A stretch of 55,012 bases of DNA from Acanthaster planci (lineage: Eukaryota; Echinodermata; Asteroidea; Valvatida; Acanthasteridae). Within the stretch, counting starts at the first letter, position 1. Every line of letters begins with the position of its first letter. The translations under genes were made by a program, and so were the position numbers. A model generated the notes under the pieces. The model was not told where the DNA came from. It did no database searches and saw nothing but the letters and a program-made list of their open reading frames with translations. The DNA lies in NCBI RefSeq assembly GCF_001949145.1, contig NW_019091380.1, forward strand, positions 2,893,272 to 2,948,283, in the 5' to 3' direction. This document shows, in pieces, positions 1 through 11,599 of the stretch.

Positions 1-570
1 CAAGCCTATGTGTGGCCTTCCAACCAATGGAAAGATTCGTTACGCACTATGTACACGCGCATTGCGCGTACCAAAGCCTCCTATTGGTTCATGTTAGTAT
101 TTGGTCCAGATATGTTGCATATGCACGTATGTGGGTGCGCAGACGATATGCATGGCAGTGCAAAGTGAAATTTACGAAGAAATTTTACGGTTTCTTCACG
201 ATATTCATATCTTCACGATCGATCCCTCGACCAAGATGCTATTTTATTTGGGTTCTTATCGGGAATACATGCCGGTCGGAAAAGTTGATTTGGCACATTG
301 TGGTGGTCGGCAAAGCTGCGTGCCGGTCGGGCCCAACTGGCGCCGACCGGCAGCGGCAGATCCCTGACTGTGATAATCAAGAGTTCTTGTGAGGTTCAAA
401 GTTTATCACACAGCTAGACAAGAGAGTAAAACATTACTAGCGATGGCCAAGGAGAAAAGCCCAACAGGGCAGGAGAAGACAGGAGTGTCGATGGCTAGAG
501 GAGTGGAGAAATTAGGAGGACAAGGGGAGAGAAAGGAGGGGAGGGGAAAGGAAAGAAGAAAGGAAAGGCT
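1..570. other. No gene seen
   Basis: Several short open frames overlap here on the plus strand, but none shows a recognisable motif, a repeat structure or convincing splice sites. It may include the 5' end of the piggyBac-like element that follows, but I could not identify a terminal inverted repeat or a TTAA target duplication. Confidence 0.4.
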
Positions 571-573
571 CCT

Positions 574-1004
574 GTGGACCAATCCAGGGACACTGCATGC
601 CTGAATGTGGATGACAAGTTGAAGATGCGAGTTGCCATCAGTACGGGCAAAGCATGCACAGCGGTGGCAGAGACATCATTTAGTGATGAAGAGGAGTTCC
701 TCGACCAGGCTGTTGCCAATGCAATGGCGATGTCTCCCTCTACGGCAGCCATGATGGAGGGAGAGAAGACAGGAGGGGAGACAGGGAGAAGACAGCAGAG
801 GAGACAGGAGAGGAGGAAAGGAGAGAGAAGGCAGAAGACTGGGAAGAGTTTGTAGGAGAGGAGACAGGAGAGGAAGAGAGTATGGAGACAGGAGAGGAGA
901 CAACAGCAGATGAGGCAGAGGCGGCTGGGCCCTCCAGAGGAAAGAAGAGAAAGAGAGAAGAGAAGGACAAGAAGAAGGAAAGAAAAAAGAGAAGAGACAA
1001 GTAA
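574..1004 (+). pseudogene. Charged N-terminal leader region of the piggyBac-like element
   Basis: A purine-rich (GGAGA/GAGACAGG) tract reads as acidic and then strongly basic peptide. An open frame from 574 contains an acidic patch (SFSDEEEFLDQ). A second frame from about 852 reads Glu-rich and then Lys/Arg-rich (GKKRKREEKDKKK) and stops at 1002-1004, in the same frame as the transposase core that starts right after. Acidic N-termini and nuclear-localisation-like basic stretches are common ahead of piggyBac transposase domains, so I read this as its decayed leader. The low-complexity composition keeps all reading frames open and makes this uncertain. Confidence 0.4.
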
Positions 1005-2565
1005 AGCCTGATTCGGATAATGATCCTGATCCCCCTCTCAGCGTACCAGAAGGAACTTCCAGCGGACGACCTGGGGTGGAGCCGTAGTCTTGATGATATC
1101 ACTGTCTGTCCATTCAAGGGGAGGAAGCTGGAGGGTCCTATCTTTAGAAAGAAGTCATCTCCGCTCAAATATTTCTTGAAATTCTTCCCCTTGGTGCTGC
1201 TAAAATCCATCGCCAAGTGGAGGAACAAGAAGTTATCAGCAAGCAATCTGCCACTGACCTCTCTGAAGGAAGTAAGGGCGTGATTTGAGATACATCTACT
1301 GATGGGCCTTGTTCGGATCCAAAACTACAAGGACTACTGGTCATCTAATCCAGGACTGAGGAACATCCTCATCTCTAACACCATGAAGAGACACAGATTC
1401 AATGTCTTCAACCAGCACTTGGCCTGCAGCGACCCAGCCACTGACCCCAACCTCATCAAGGACAAGGCCCATCGCTACTGCATCAAGCACAAGCACCCAC
1501 TCTATCCCCTCCAGCCTGTGTGGGACAAAATGCGTCGTTGCTGCCTGAAGTGCTACAACCCTGGCTGTGAGCTTACCATTGATGAGGTAATGATCAAGCA
1601 ACGGAGATTTAAAGTCAGCATGAAAAAGTTCTTCATGCCATCCAAGCCTCTCCGCACTGGATTTAAAGTCTATGCCATCGCCAAGTCAGCCAAAGGCTTC
1701 CTTCTCAACGTCACGGTGCATCCCTACAGTGACAAGCCATCGAAGATGAATGATATCGCCCTGTCTGTTGCCAAGCCCACCTGAGTGTCTACCACCACAT
1801 CTTTCCGGGTAGGCTGTACACTTCAGTAGGCCTTGCACGGTCCCTTCTCTCCAGCTGTACCTATTTTACGGAAGTATTGAAGTGTGGGAAGAAGGGTCTA
1901 CCTCGGGATTTTTCTAACACCAAGAAGTCCAGTCCCACCCAGCTCAAAATGAAACAGCTGAGCAGAGCACCCAGAGGTACCGTCTACGAAGTCCAGTCCC
2001 ACCCAGCTCAAAATGAAACAGCTGAGCAGAGCACCCAGAGGTACCGTCTACCCAAGGCAGAATGGCCAGCTGATGGCAACCGTCTAGAAAGACACCCGGG
2101 TGATGACGATGCTGTCCAGTGCACATCAGGGCTGGAGAGATCCTGCTGTCCACACCTTGAAGAGAAAGTGCGAGGATCAGGAGACCAGGCCGGTGACCAT
2201 CCCAGCCCCTCCTCAAGCTGTCTCCTACACACGGTGCATGGCTGGCATTGACAAAAGAGATCAGGCATACCACACCTGTACCCGCAAGACGCAGCACTGA
2301 TGGCGTGCCATCCCGTATTTGCTGCTTGATGTTGCCAGCGTCAATGCCTGGATTTCCTATAGGCATCACCATCCCACCACCGATGAGGCCAGCAGCAACA
2401 GGGACACTGATGTAGAGGAGATGGAGCATGATCACCAGCCACAGACCCATGCCAAGTTCACTCTGGATGTTGCCACTATGTGGAGTAAACCTCAGTCCTG
2501 GCCTACGTTTCAAGAAATTCCGTGAAGCCATCGAAACCGAGGTCACCACCACTACCACAGAGTAG
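1005..2565 (+). pseudogene. piggyBac-family transposase pseudogene (PGBD-like)
   Basis: Cut-and-paste transposase of the piggyBac (DDE_Tnp_1_7) type, inactivated. Seen in order: an N-terminal domain with SPLKYFLKFF...IAKWRN (about 1140-1230); a TGA at 1281-1283; resumption in the same frame with EIHLLMGLVRIQNYKDYW; the first catalytic Asp in LTIDEVM (codon 1581-1583); a frameshift between 1784 and 1790; then PGRLYTSVGLARSLL, where the second catalytic Asp of the family's DN(W/F)(F/Y)TS motif reads Gly (GGT at 1808-1810); KKGLPRDFSNTKK; a 64-bp tandem duplication that shifts the frame; a TAG at 2085-2087; the third catalytic Asp in MAGIDKRDQ (codon 2250-2252); a TGA at 2298-2300; then WRAIPYLLLDVASVNAWISY. 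The frame is lost again before a stop at 2563-2565. AATAAA follows at 2658-2663. Three stops, two shifts and a lost Asp mean it cannot encode an active enzyme. Family assignment is confident; the terminal repeats were not found. Confidence 0.88.
1924..2051 (+). repeat. Perfect 64-bp tandem duplication inside the transposase
   Basis: Bases 1924-1987 are repeated exactly at 1988-2051, starting GAAGTCCAGTCCC and ending GTACCGTCTAC. Because 64 is not a multiple of three, the duplication moves the reading frame from that of 1877 to that of 2052. Skipping one copy on paper joins TVY directly to PRQNGQLM in the correct order for the family, so this duplication is one of the inactivating lesions. Confidence 0.95.
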
Positions 2566-2699
2566 CTGCCTGTTCTCCATCCCATCCTCCTCACAAGAAA
2601 TGTCAAAGAAAGTTGAAAAGAGAAAAGAAGATAAGAAAGAAAAAAGGAGAAAATATGAATAAAGTAAAGGAGAGAAAGACAACCAGAATTTTTGATAAA

Positions 2700-5600
2700 A
2701 AGAAAAACACAAAAAAAAGGGGAAACTGTGATATGTTTCTTTGAACCATCAGCTGTGGTTAAAAGACCCTGGCCAAAAACCTGGCATATTGTAGCATACT
2801 AATTAATTGCCTCAGGTGGGAGTGTAGCCTTACCTTGCACCAACCCTCACCTGAGAAGAGACCCAAGGGAATCAGGGGTAGGCAACACATAAGCAGCTCA
2901 CCATGAGCCCAGCAGTTGGGTTATTCATCTTATTATACTTAGGTGTCACAGATACAATTTAAACACAGTGATATTGTGTAAAATTGTGTGATTAAGTGCA
3001 GTGGATCCATACTCTTTGTGATGTGCAATGGGTCTACCGTACCCAATCAAACAAAATCACACAGGTGAAGACCTGTTGAAGTTTGTGAGATTGGGTTCTG
3101 TTACAAGTGTTAGGTCAGAGTGTTTTTCCAAGGTGTTGAAGTTAGTGTGATTGGGGAAGGTTAAGTCCAGCAGCCCTTGGGCGGTTAGGGTTTTAATTTG
3201 AATTTCAGTTCAATCAAGTACATGTAAACAACACGTTATACAGAGTGCACAGCATACATGCAATGGTTTCCATTAGGACATTGTTCTGTATACTTCCTCT
3301 GCTGAGACAGTCCACTAATATGTCTTGAAACCAAGCACAAGTACATTGTACATGTATCCTGCACTTCGTCTATTTTTGTCTCCCCCTGACACTGTTATTG
3401 CCATTGTGGTTGATGTCATTTGATCTCCAAGTAACCCTTCTGACTCTGTTCAGCCTGAAGGTGTGATCAATTCAGTCCCTGTAATTGCTGTGGGAAAAAA
3501 ATAACCACAGATTGACAAGATTGACACCTTGTATGTGCCATCAATAAAGTACATCTGTGAAACAGGACTACTGTAGGGCATATCTGTTGTACATTTAAGT
3601 ATTGAAATTTGCTGTTGTAAAAGTTACTGCCAGAAGCTTAAACATTTACTTTGGACAGTCAAATATGCTCCTGTATCTCCTGGCACTTGTCAATGTACAT
3701 GTACACGTACATGTGTCCTGTACACTATGTGTACATGTACCTGTTATGCAACATGGTTTGTTATGCATATTTGTATGCATGCATGCATACATGTAGGGAA
3801 TGTGCATGATAACTGCAGGGGCCCGGCATACCCATGGAAACCTGTTACATGTAACTTAAAAATAAACTCAAAAATATCCCCTGTACTGGTACATGTACGT
3901 TTAAATGTAGTCATGCAACTCTTTCTTGGATCAGCTGATTGCCTCGTTTTCCACTTCCTGTTCATGTCACTGACAAAATGAAAAACACTGTACAAAATCT
4001 TGTCCAAATTGGAATTTGTAATTTTTTGGGGTCGAAGGCCAAGTTGCAAGCTTTACAAGTATAATGTATGTAGCAGAAGTTTTACCCTCAAAGACCATTG
4101 CGGATTTCAGTGTTTTTCACTTAGCTGTTGGGCAACTAGATGGAGAACACCCATAAGAATTTTCACAGGACTTATCTTTGTGATAGTTGTGTACATGAGC
4201 CGCTAATTAAAGAAAGCATGCCATTTTGTATGGGATAAAAAGTGCATCTTTTCTTGGACTTCAATAACCAGATGCAACAGTGTCACTGTACCGGTACATG
4301 TACATGTATGTGTGTATACAAATCCAGCTCATAGTTTTTTGCTGAAGATTTACAAGTACAGTTGACACTACAATGAAAAGTTTACACTTTGCTGAAAAGT
4401 TTCTCTTCCAACAAGTGATCGGTGGTTGTAAGGGAGATGCAAAGCTAATTTCAGCAAATGCAAAGCACCTGAGAAGTGCCCTGGATGTTTGGCTGGAGGG
4501 GATCACAGGATGTTTATATCAAAAGAACATTTGCATTGAAAACAAATCTACACCCAACTGTCGATTTCCCGAAAGAGTCGAGATAGACACTGGCTTTTCA
4601 GACAGTACCTTTCCAATTTCAGCGACAGCGGACATTTCCCATGAGCAAAAGTGCTCGTGTGCAATCCCTAGAAAAATACAAATTTGGGAAAGTGCCAAAT
4701 TTTCTCAGTATTCTGTAGAGCTTAGTCACTCATTTTTTGTAGGTACGGGTCTGCAGTAACTAGGGACAGGGATAAAAAAATTGTCTTCTCAACAAAAAGT
4801 GAAAAAAAAAATTTTATGGCTGTAATCGTATACAAGAAGGGATTTATTGCAATGAAGCAGGGAACTAGCTGCTCACAAAAAGTATTTAGCGCTCTCCAAT
4901 CCTGAACAAGTCATGACTAGAAGTGCCATTTGAATTTTTTGTCACTTGAGAAGTTGCGTGGGAGGACACGTGTCTCATGAAGTGAGATTTTTTTTTTTCC
5001 CGGCAAGTTCTTGAGTCCACCCCAGGACGTGGAGTGATATTGCTCTTGACAACAAGACCTTCTCATAGTGTGTCCGCCCGTTTCCTGTTGCGCAGTTCAG
5101 CCATTCAGCGAGGCATCCTGCATTCAGCTGAAACTCTTTAAGCCAGATTGTTTATGCAAGCCTTTCAGCTCCCTACTCCTTTCAGAATGTGTGGATTTTT
5201 TTTCTTAAACTCCGGTTAGTGTTTTGACGAAAACCCGAAGTGTGCACCGGTAGGATTACAAGATGTGCCAGAAATACTCGCAGTTAATTGGGCATCTGTT
5301 TTCAGTTGACATCAACTACATGTACTAAATTCTAGCCCTCCAGTAGTCGTTCAGAATAATCACTTGCAATCTCATTGCATCAGCCATGGTTAGAGGTTAA
5401 TGGCAACTTTTGAGACACTTGTTGATGTCAAATAAGTCAGTCCTTTACTTTGTTTTGCATTGTGTCTTAAAAGCTAATGTTCACATGCTCAAAATGGCAC
5501 AAACAGCAGAAAAAGACTGGTGGCATACAACCACTAAACATAAGTCTCCCATGGAGGCTTTACGTGGTAGCCATCTTGCAAGGCAGTCGTTTTTCTTCCA

Positions 5601-8040
5601 CAGGGAAACCTCCATAGCACATTCCTTTTGGAACAAAAGCACTGGCCTGCAAGATGGCATTCACACAAACCTTCCATTACTGGAAGCACGCAGAGTTTGA
5701 ATTTCATTTAAAAATTACATGTATTTTGTCTAAGCTCTTATGTGAACTCCAGCTTCGCGCTTTTCTAGTTTGTCTCCTATTGAATCGAATTAATGCAAGA
5801 ATGATGATCCGTTCTAATGCATCCTCATACAAGATGAACAACTACATGCAACACCAACGCTGGATATTCATTGGCATTGCTTAAACACTTCACTTTGTAC
5901 TTTTGGGGGGTGTGGCAGTACAGTAACACTGACCCAAGAATACTTGACCATCAGAGGGGTGTGGTTGTAGGCTGCACAAGACTGACATCAAATACGATGG
6001 ATAAGGCACACTAGTCCAGTGTGAAATCAGAACCCTGGTACAAATGTACTTAGATGAACATGTACATGTGGCTGTCATACATGACACAGACCAAAAAGGA
6101 ATAGAGTTTGTTTCAAACTTTTATAATTTTCAAGAAGTCTTGGGATTATCCAAATACGAAATTGACTTTCAAGAAGTACATACAGAAAAACCAAATGCCC
6201 TGATTCATAAGTCGTTAGAGGGCAATAAAAATCAAATACCAGAACAATGTACACTTGTACACTGAAGATACTGGTACTTGAATCTCTGGATATCATGTAT
6301 TATATTGTCCTGTCATCCATATGCACATCTGTACACAGACCTCAGGGCCTCATATAATTTTGTAACCTTACAGACTGAAGAAAGTTGATGGTAGAAAAAA
6401 AGTGGTTGTTGAGCAGTTACATGTAGGCCAGGAAGGATCCTGTAATTTTGGAATAGATTCTCTTGGAATACATGTACATGGAAATTTGACACATGTACAT
6501 GTTCAAATGCAGATCCACTAGGACCTTGTAAGCTGTATTGGGGATAGTCTGAAATTTTTGCCTGTGCAGATTGCAAACATTTGCTACAAACACTGTGCAT
6601 GTTTTTCAAGATGGGACAGCAGGCTTGGCATTTCAGTACACCATCCCTCAAATCTCACAAACCAGTGTTTGGTTTTGCAGGATTTCTCTGGAGTAAACCC
6701 TGTAAAGGTGACAGGTGATGATGAGATATATCGGGAGGACCCCTTGGTTTACAATTTGGTAGAGTGAAAACAACAATGAAAATTTTTCTTTTTTTTCTTT
6801 GCAGTAAAAAAAACAAGAAATGTCTGTGAAAAAGATACATTGGATTTAAAGGTTGTGTAAACTATTAGTTTTTTGAAATAATTTACAAAATTGGCAGATT
6901 ACAGTGTACAATATTCACTGCAACTAACATTCCACTGACTTGTTTTATGTTTGAGTCAGCTTCTTTGTGAAAAATCGAGAAAAACAGGGCAGCATTTTCA
7001 ACAATTAAATTGAAGATTCTGTAATTTATCTTAATTAATTTAAAGTCTGTGACTTGTACAAGGGGGGGGGTGTTCATAGTAAGCGTAATATTTCATACTC
7101 CGTAATATTTGGACCATACCATTAAGCTCTAGGGGTGATTTGAATTAGTAAAGTTTTCGTGTTAAGAGAACCCTTTCCTTAAATAAAATTTTCACTAAAC
7201 ACTGGTCCAGTTTATTTCCTACTTTACACCTTGTGCTCAGTTTCCTATAATCTCAGTTTACAATGCGTTTGGTGAATTTCTGTAAATTTTTTTTTAGCTG
7301 TTTTTACGTTTATCTGTTAATTGATGGAGACTCCCACGACATCTGCAAAAACTACACACAAGGAAATTGGTGCCTGTTAAAGAATGTGATCGTGAAGTGA
7401 AATGAACTTTTATACAAAGGTTGGCCAACCATCGTGAAACAAGAGAACAAAACTTCTGCTTTCTCAAAAACTACAGCATTTTCTGGATGGAAAGATTTTA
7501 CAGACTGACTGAGGCAGTTGTGCACTTTTTTCAAGTAGGATATTTCAGGATCATAGGGTAGTCCGATTTAGGGGATTTTACCAATGGTGTACATGTACAC
7601 TACCTAAGTACATGTACATGTATCCTTTATGCTAAAAAAATGGATAAAACCAGGGCATTTATTTTCTCATACAGGGATGTTCAGTGAACTTTGTTGCACT
7701 TACATTGCGTGGCTATTTTATACTCAAAGACTACTGAATTTTTAGGTGAAAAGTACTTGCAGGCTGGTGAAAAATCCCTCTTCAACAAATACAGGATTTC
7801 CGTCGTGGCGTCGTACCCCTTTTCAGATGCCATGAGGTCAGTTCTTTGACTTTAATATGTGGCATTCCTCAGAATTTAATTGTAATATTGGTAACAGTGA
7901 CTGAAAGGAAAATATTTCGGTTCTGTCAGTCACAACGACTAACCCTACTGTAACTCCCTATCCAACGTTTCTAGTAAATAATGTGTAAAATCCTCCAATA
8001 AAAGTTACTGGGCACAGCTGCCTGAATCCACCATAATCCT
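2700..8040. other. No gene recognised; TACATGTA-rich spacer
   Basis: AT-rich sequence with many ACATGTAC/TACATGTA runs (for example 3690-3800, 4290-4310, 6470-6500, 7590-7622). Open frames are short and look random on both strands. If NAA60 continues leftwards, this could be intron of that gene, but I found none of its missing exons here. Confidence 0.5.
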
Positions 8041-8047
8041 CCAGTGT

Positions 8048-8235
8048 GCCACAGATTACTACTTCTGGCTGGGGCATTTCCATTGTTACATGTACATGTA
8101 CAAAGAACAATAAAGTCACAGTGCCACAGCACTGTACTTTGTATGGTACATGTACATTGTCTTATCTACTGTATTTTATGACTACAGAGAACAATAAGGT
8201 CATTGTCTCCATAACAATAAGTAGTAAGGGTTAAA
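8048..8235. repeat. Dispersed repeat, copy 1
   Basis: This segment aligns by eye to 9966-10190. Shared blocks are (T)TACTACTT(C/T)TGGCT, TCCATTGTTAC, GAACAATAAAG, TGCCACAGCACTGTA, TGGTACA..ATTGTCTT, CTGTATTTTATG and AGAACAA. The copies differ by substitutions and by small ACATGT insertions. No open frame or terminal repeat identifies the family. Confidence 0.7.
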
Positions 8236-8239
8236 GTAC

Positions 8240-9960
8240 ACGTAACAAATAACCTGACTCTTCCAAAATCATCCTTTAGCACAGGTCCCTAGCAACCTGG
8301 ATCCTCCTGGATCCTCCTGTGGTCCATTGAGCTTAGTTACCTGGATCTTCCATATTCCTCCAGAGAGTAACATTCCTTATGCCCTCAATCCTCTGATGCA
8401 TCAATTCTCGAGTGCCCTGAATCTTCCGTATTCCTCTAGTTGGCTGTGAGGATTTTTGAGGATTTGGGTTGGTTAGGGTTAAAAAGGCCTACGTGTCCTG
8501 TTTGGCCCCTTACAATTTAAAGTTCTATTCATTTACCTTGGCTTCTATGAATCGCACTCATCCGATATTTAGCATGACATGTGAGTAGCATGGGGTTTTT
8601 GACACCGTAACCTCGTTTGTCTGTTCAATTTCAAGAATTGCTAATATCTTCTGTAGAATACCCGGTAGCATGTTGTTGTAATTGGTTTAGTATTAAAGCT
8701 GCCTTCTTGTGAGTGAGCCTGTATTAAATTCTCCTGCAGAGCTTTATAATACAAATCTCGGAGGAATTGTTATTACTACTAAGGCACAGCGCGCACTCGT
8801 GAGGTGTTTATATCGTGGCAAGTCATAGCACCATATTGGCCAAAGAGGCATGTAACCTGCACTTATCAGTACCACCTCGAATCTAATTCTGATCATTGGA
8901 TTAGTTTGTATGTTGGTCAAGCAGAGGCACCGGGACAAGACGCCATGATGGCTAAGTCAGGCATTAATTAATTACCAGATGCAGATATTTACATTGTTCA
9001 CACTCGTACGTACAGGCTGAAGACTGCCTCGTTAATGTGTAATTAGAGCAGTTCAGCCTGTTGTGACGTACATATATAGATGTTTGTAATACTATGAATG
9101 CTCTTTGCTGTGAGCTGTGGGGGCCCGAGGATAGCATGGATTTGGTGATTTGAACTCACATCTTCACAACCTGCTGCTTACCAAATAGGCTTCTCATTTA
9201 GTCAATCAACCACATAATCATTCAGCTTCAAATTTTCCTCGGAAATAGCACTGTATCAGTACAATTTTTGTTTGATACCTGTAATTCTAACTATCTTTTA
9301 TCTAATTATCTAATTATCTTTCTACCAGAAATGTTCGTAAATTACATGCATCATGTACAGTATGCGTGTTATTTGTAGTTTTGGTGTGATGACCGTACAT
9401 GTACGCATTATGCTGCATTTTAGGTTTAAATTTGTTCTAAAAATAGAATTCAATTCAATTCAAAGCTTGCAATTAAATAACCATCCACTGGGTTAATCTT
9501 GTTTTCTTGCAGCACTGATTTCTATTTTTAGTGTTAAGCTGAGCATCTTTTGCAGACCTTTTTTTAATATCTATGATAATGAATCAACTGCTCCATTAAG
9601 CACCCGTGGTACATGTAGGGTTACATAAGACCTTTTATTTGTATGTACTTAACTCCTTGTTAAATTAACATGGAGCGTTGAAAACAGTGCAGACCATTTT
9701 GAATGCACAGAACAGTTTTTCTCCGTACATGTATGGTACTATACCAGTACATGTAAAAAGTCGTTACTCTTTTACATACATGTACATGTGTGGCCCACTC
9801 TGTTAACATGAGCCCCAAGTCACCGCAGTCACTTTGGAGAATAAAAACCTTTGGAAGAATCTCGTACAATGTGAAGCAACATTAACCCTAACCGGCAAGC
9901 ATATTGTTTGGCTTACACTACACAGTACCACAAAATACTAAGTAGTAGCCTGAGCCTGAA
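8240..9960. other. No gene seen
   Basis: AT-rich spacer with short repeated words (GGATCCTCCT twice at about 8300, TCTAATTATC at about 9300) and CCTCAATCCTC-type words related to a family seen again near 12.7-13.0 kb. No coding exon, RNA gene or splice-site pair was recognised. Confidence 0.45.
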
Positions 9961-9965
9961 GGACC

Positions 9966-10190
9966 TAGCATTACAGATAACTACTTTTGGCTAGGTTACT
10001 TCCATTGTTACTTGTACAGAGAACAATAAAGCCATGCATTCATCGTGCCACAGCACTGTATGGTACATTGTCTTTTCTATTGTATTTTATGGCTTCAGAG
10101 AACAACACGGTCATGTCCTCTTACAAGCGGCAGCACTGATCACTACATTTTACAACAAGTAGTAATTTGTAATATTATGTGGGGTTAGGG
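9966..10190. repeat. Dispersed repeat, copy 2
   Basis: Diverged second copy of the 8048-8235 repeat, about 1.9 kb away in the same orientation. It carries a GTTAGGGTTAA end that also follows the first copy's neighbourhood (about 8468). No coding capacity. Confidence 0.7.
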
Positions 10191-10199
10191 TTAAACTTG

Positions 10200-11530
10200 G
10201 AAATGTTCACCCATGTACTGGTACACGTACATACATCTATGTATATACATGTATATATATATGTACATGTATATGTACCGTTACATGTACTTTAAGTTTG
10301 AGTAGCCCTTTCTAGTGCAAAGTGAAACAAAATTACTGAAAAAAATAGTGTTATGACTCTTTTTCACAGAGCAAGTCACATACATGTGTTTATGTATGCA
10401 TATTGTACATATACATGTACATGCATCAATACATGTACAAGAACAATATTCAACATGCAAACATGTACATGCACTGTAAAGGCCAACAACTATGATATAT
10501 GTACAAGGACATATATATAAAATGTCATTATGTTGTGCAAATTAGAATTACATGTCCTTGAGCTTTGTTTTATTGTAAAACTTGGAAAGTGTAGCATTTC
10601 CACAATGCCATACAAATGTCTACAATGTCTGTAGATGTAGGTATGCCATCTTTATTTTCTAAGGGGTATACGTGACACTGTAAAGATTCTGCCTTGTTTT
10701 AATGGATCTCTCTGACATTTGGGGCTCAAAACATTCAGTGCACATAAAATCTTGTTATTATTCGGTTCGTAAGTGACTTCATCACAAAGGCAGACGCGCC
10801 ACGATTTGCAGGCTCCCATCGGACGGTCACTGAAGTTTCCCGTTAACTTCAAGTTCCATGTAAACAGCGATCAATGCATGTAACTCTATTGCAGTATGGT
10901 ACGTGTGCAGTGGGAGTGATTTCAACTGAAGTGACGTCACACTTACGAACGGGATATCGATTATACCGGTTGTCACAGTTACGGTAGCCCCAAAGGGACA
11001 CCATACTTTGCAAATAAATGTCTGTTTGTAAATATTTGTGAAAATATTTGCCATGTTACAAATTTCATCACAACTATCTTTGCAAGTATTTGCGATGTCC
11101 CAAATTTTGTATCTGCAAATATTTGTTGCAAGTTTGAGGTATAATTTTTGGCATACCTTGCTGCATACGTACAGTACATGTAATTTGCATATTTTACTGG
11201 GCTATTTTGCAAAAAACTAGAGGGTTTAAAGTTGTTTGAGTTCTAGCCTTTACATGCATGTTGTTTACTTATGGCAGGTTCCTCAAAATATGGACCATTA
11301 GATAATCTTCAACTTTGAAGGTTCATTTTTCCTGAAGTGAACAGCAGTGAATTAATTCCTGATGTCTGTGAAATGAGGGAAGTCATGGCTGATATCTGGA
11401 ACAATGATCATGTCCATCTTTCAACTCAATTGAAATGAATTAATTAAAGTCTTGAACGTCAGCATTTTTGACGGACATGAACAACCTGCTGAAATCCTAG
11501 CCAATAAAATTTACCGAGGAGTGATAATCC
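10200..11530. other. No gene seen; AT/ACATGT simple sequence
   Basis: It contains a dense alternating TATATACATGTATATATATATG tract near 10235-10285 and repeated ATTTGCAAATATTTG-like words at 11005-11130. No exon was recognised. Confidence 0.45.
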
Positions 11531-11534
11531 GCGG

Positions 11535-11593
11535 TCATTCCAACCTGGGCCGCAGAGGTGGAAGGCAAGGAAAGAACCACTACGCCAACCTGA
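11535..11593 (-). mobile_element. tRNA-derived SINE head, truncated and diverged
   Basis: The minus strand reads GTCAGGTTGGCGTAGTGGTT, a tRNA-type A box (TGGCGTAGTGG, plus 11578-11588), then CTTTCCTTGCCTTCCACCTCTG and a degenerate B box (AGGTTGGAATGACC). The same head appears at 17003-17166 and 44606-44759 with better B boxes, which identifies this as a third, older fragment of one SINE family. Confidence 0.75.
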
Positions 11594-11599
11594 CCCCCC

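Noticed and set aside
740-1246. 168-codon minus-strand open frame
   Set aside because: It is the antisense of the purine-rich leader and the N-terminal part of the piggyBac pseudogene, a Ser/Pro/Leu low-complexity shadow.
1944-2606. 220-codon minus-strand open frame
   Set aside because: It is antisense to the transposase catalytic region, which carries the recognisable motifs.
8461-10195. TTAGGG words as an interstitial telomere
   Set aside because: They occur singly within GTTAGGGTTAA repeat words, not in arrays.
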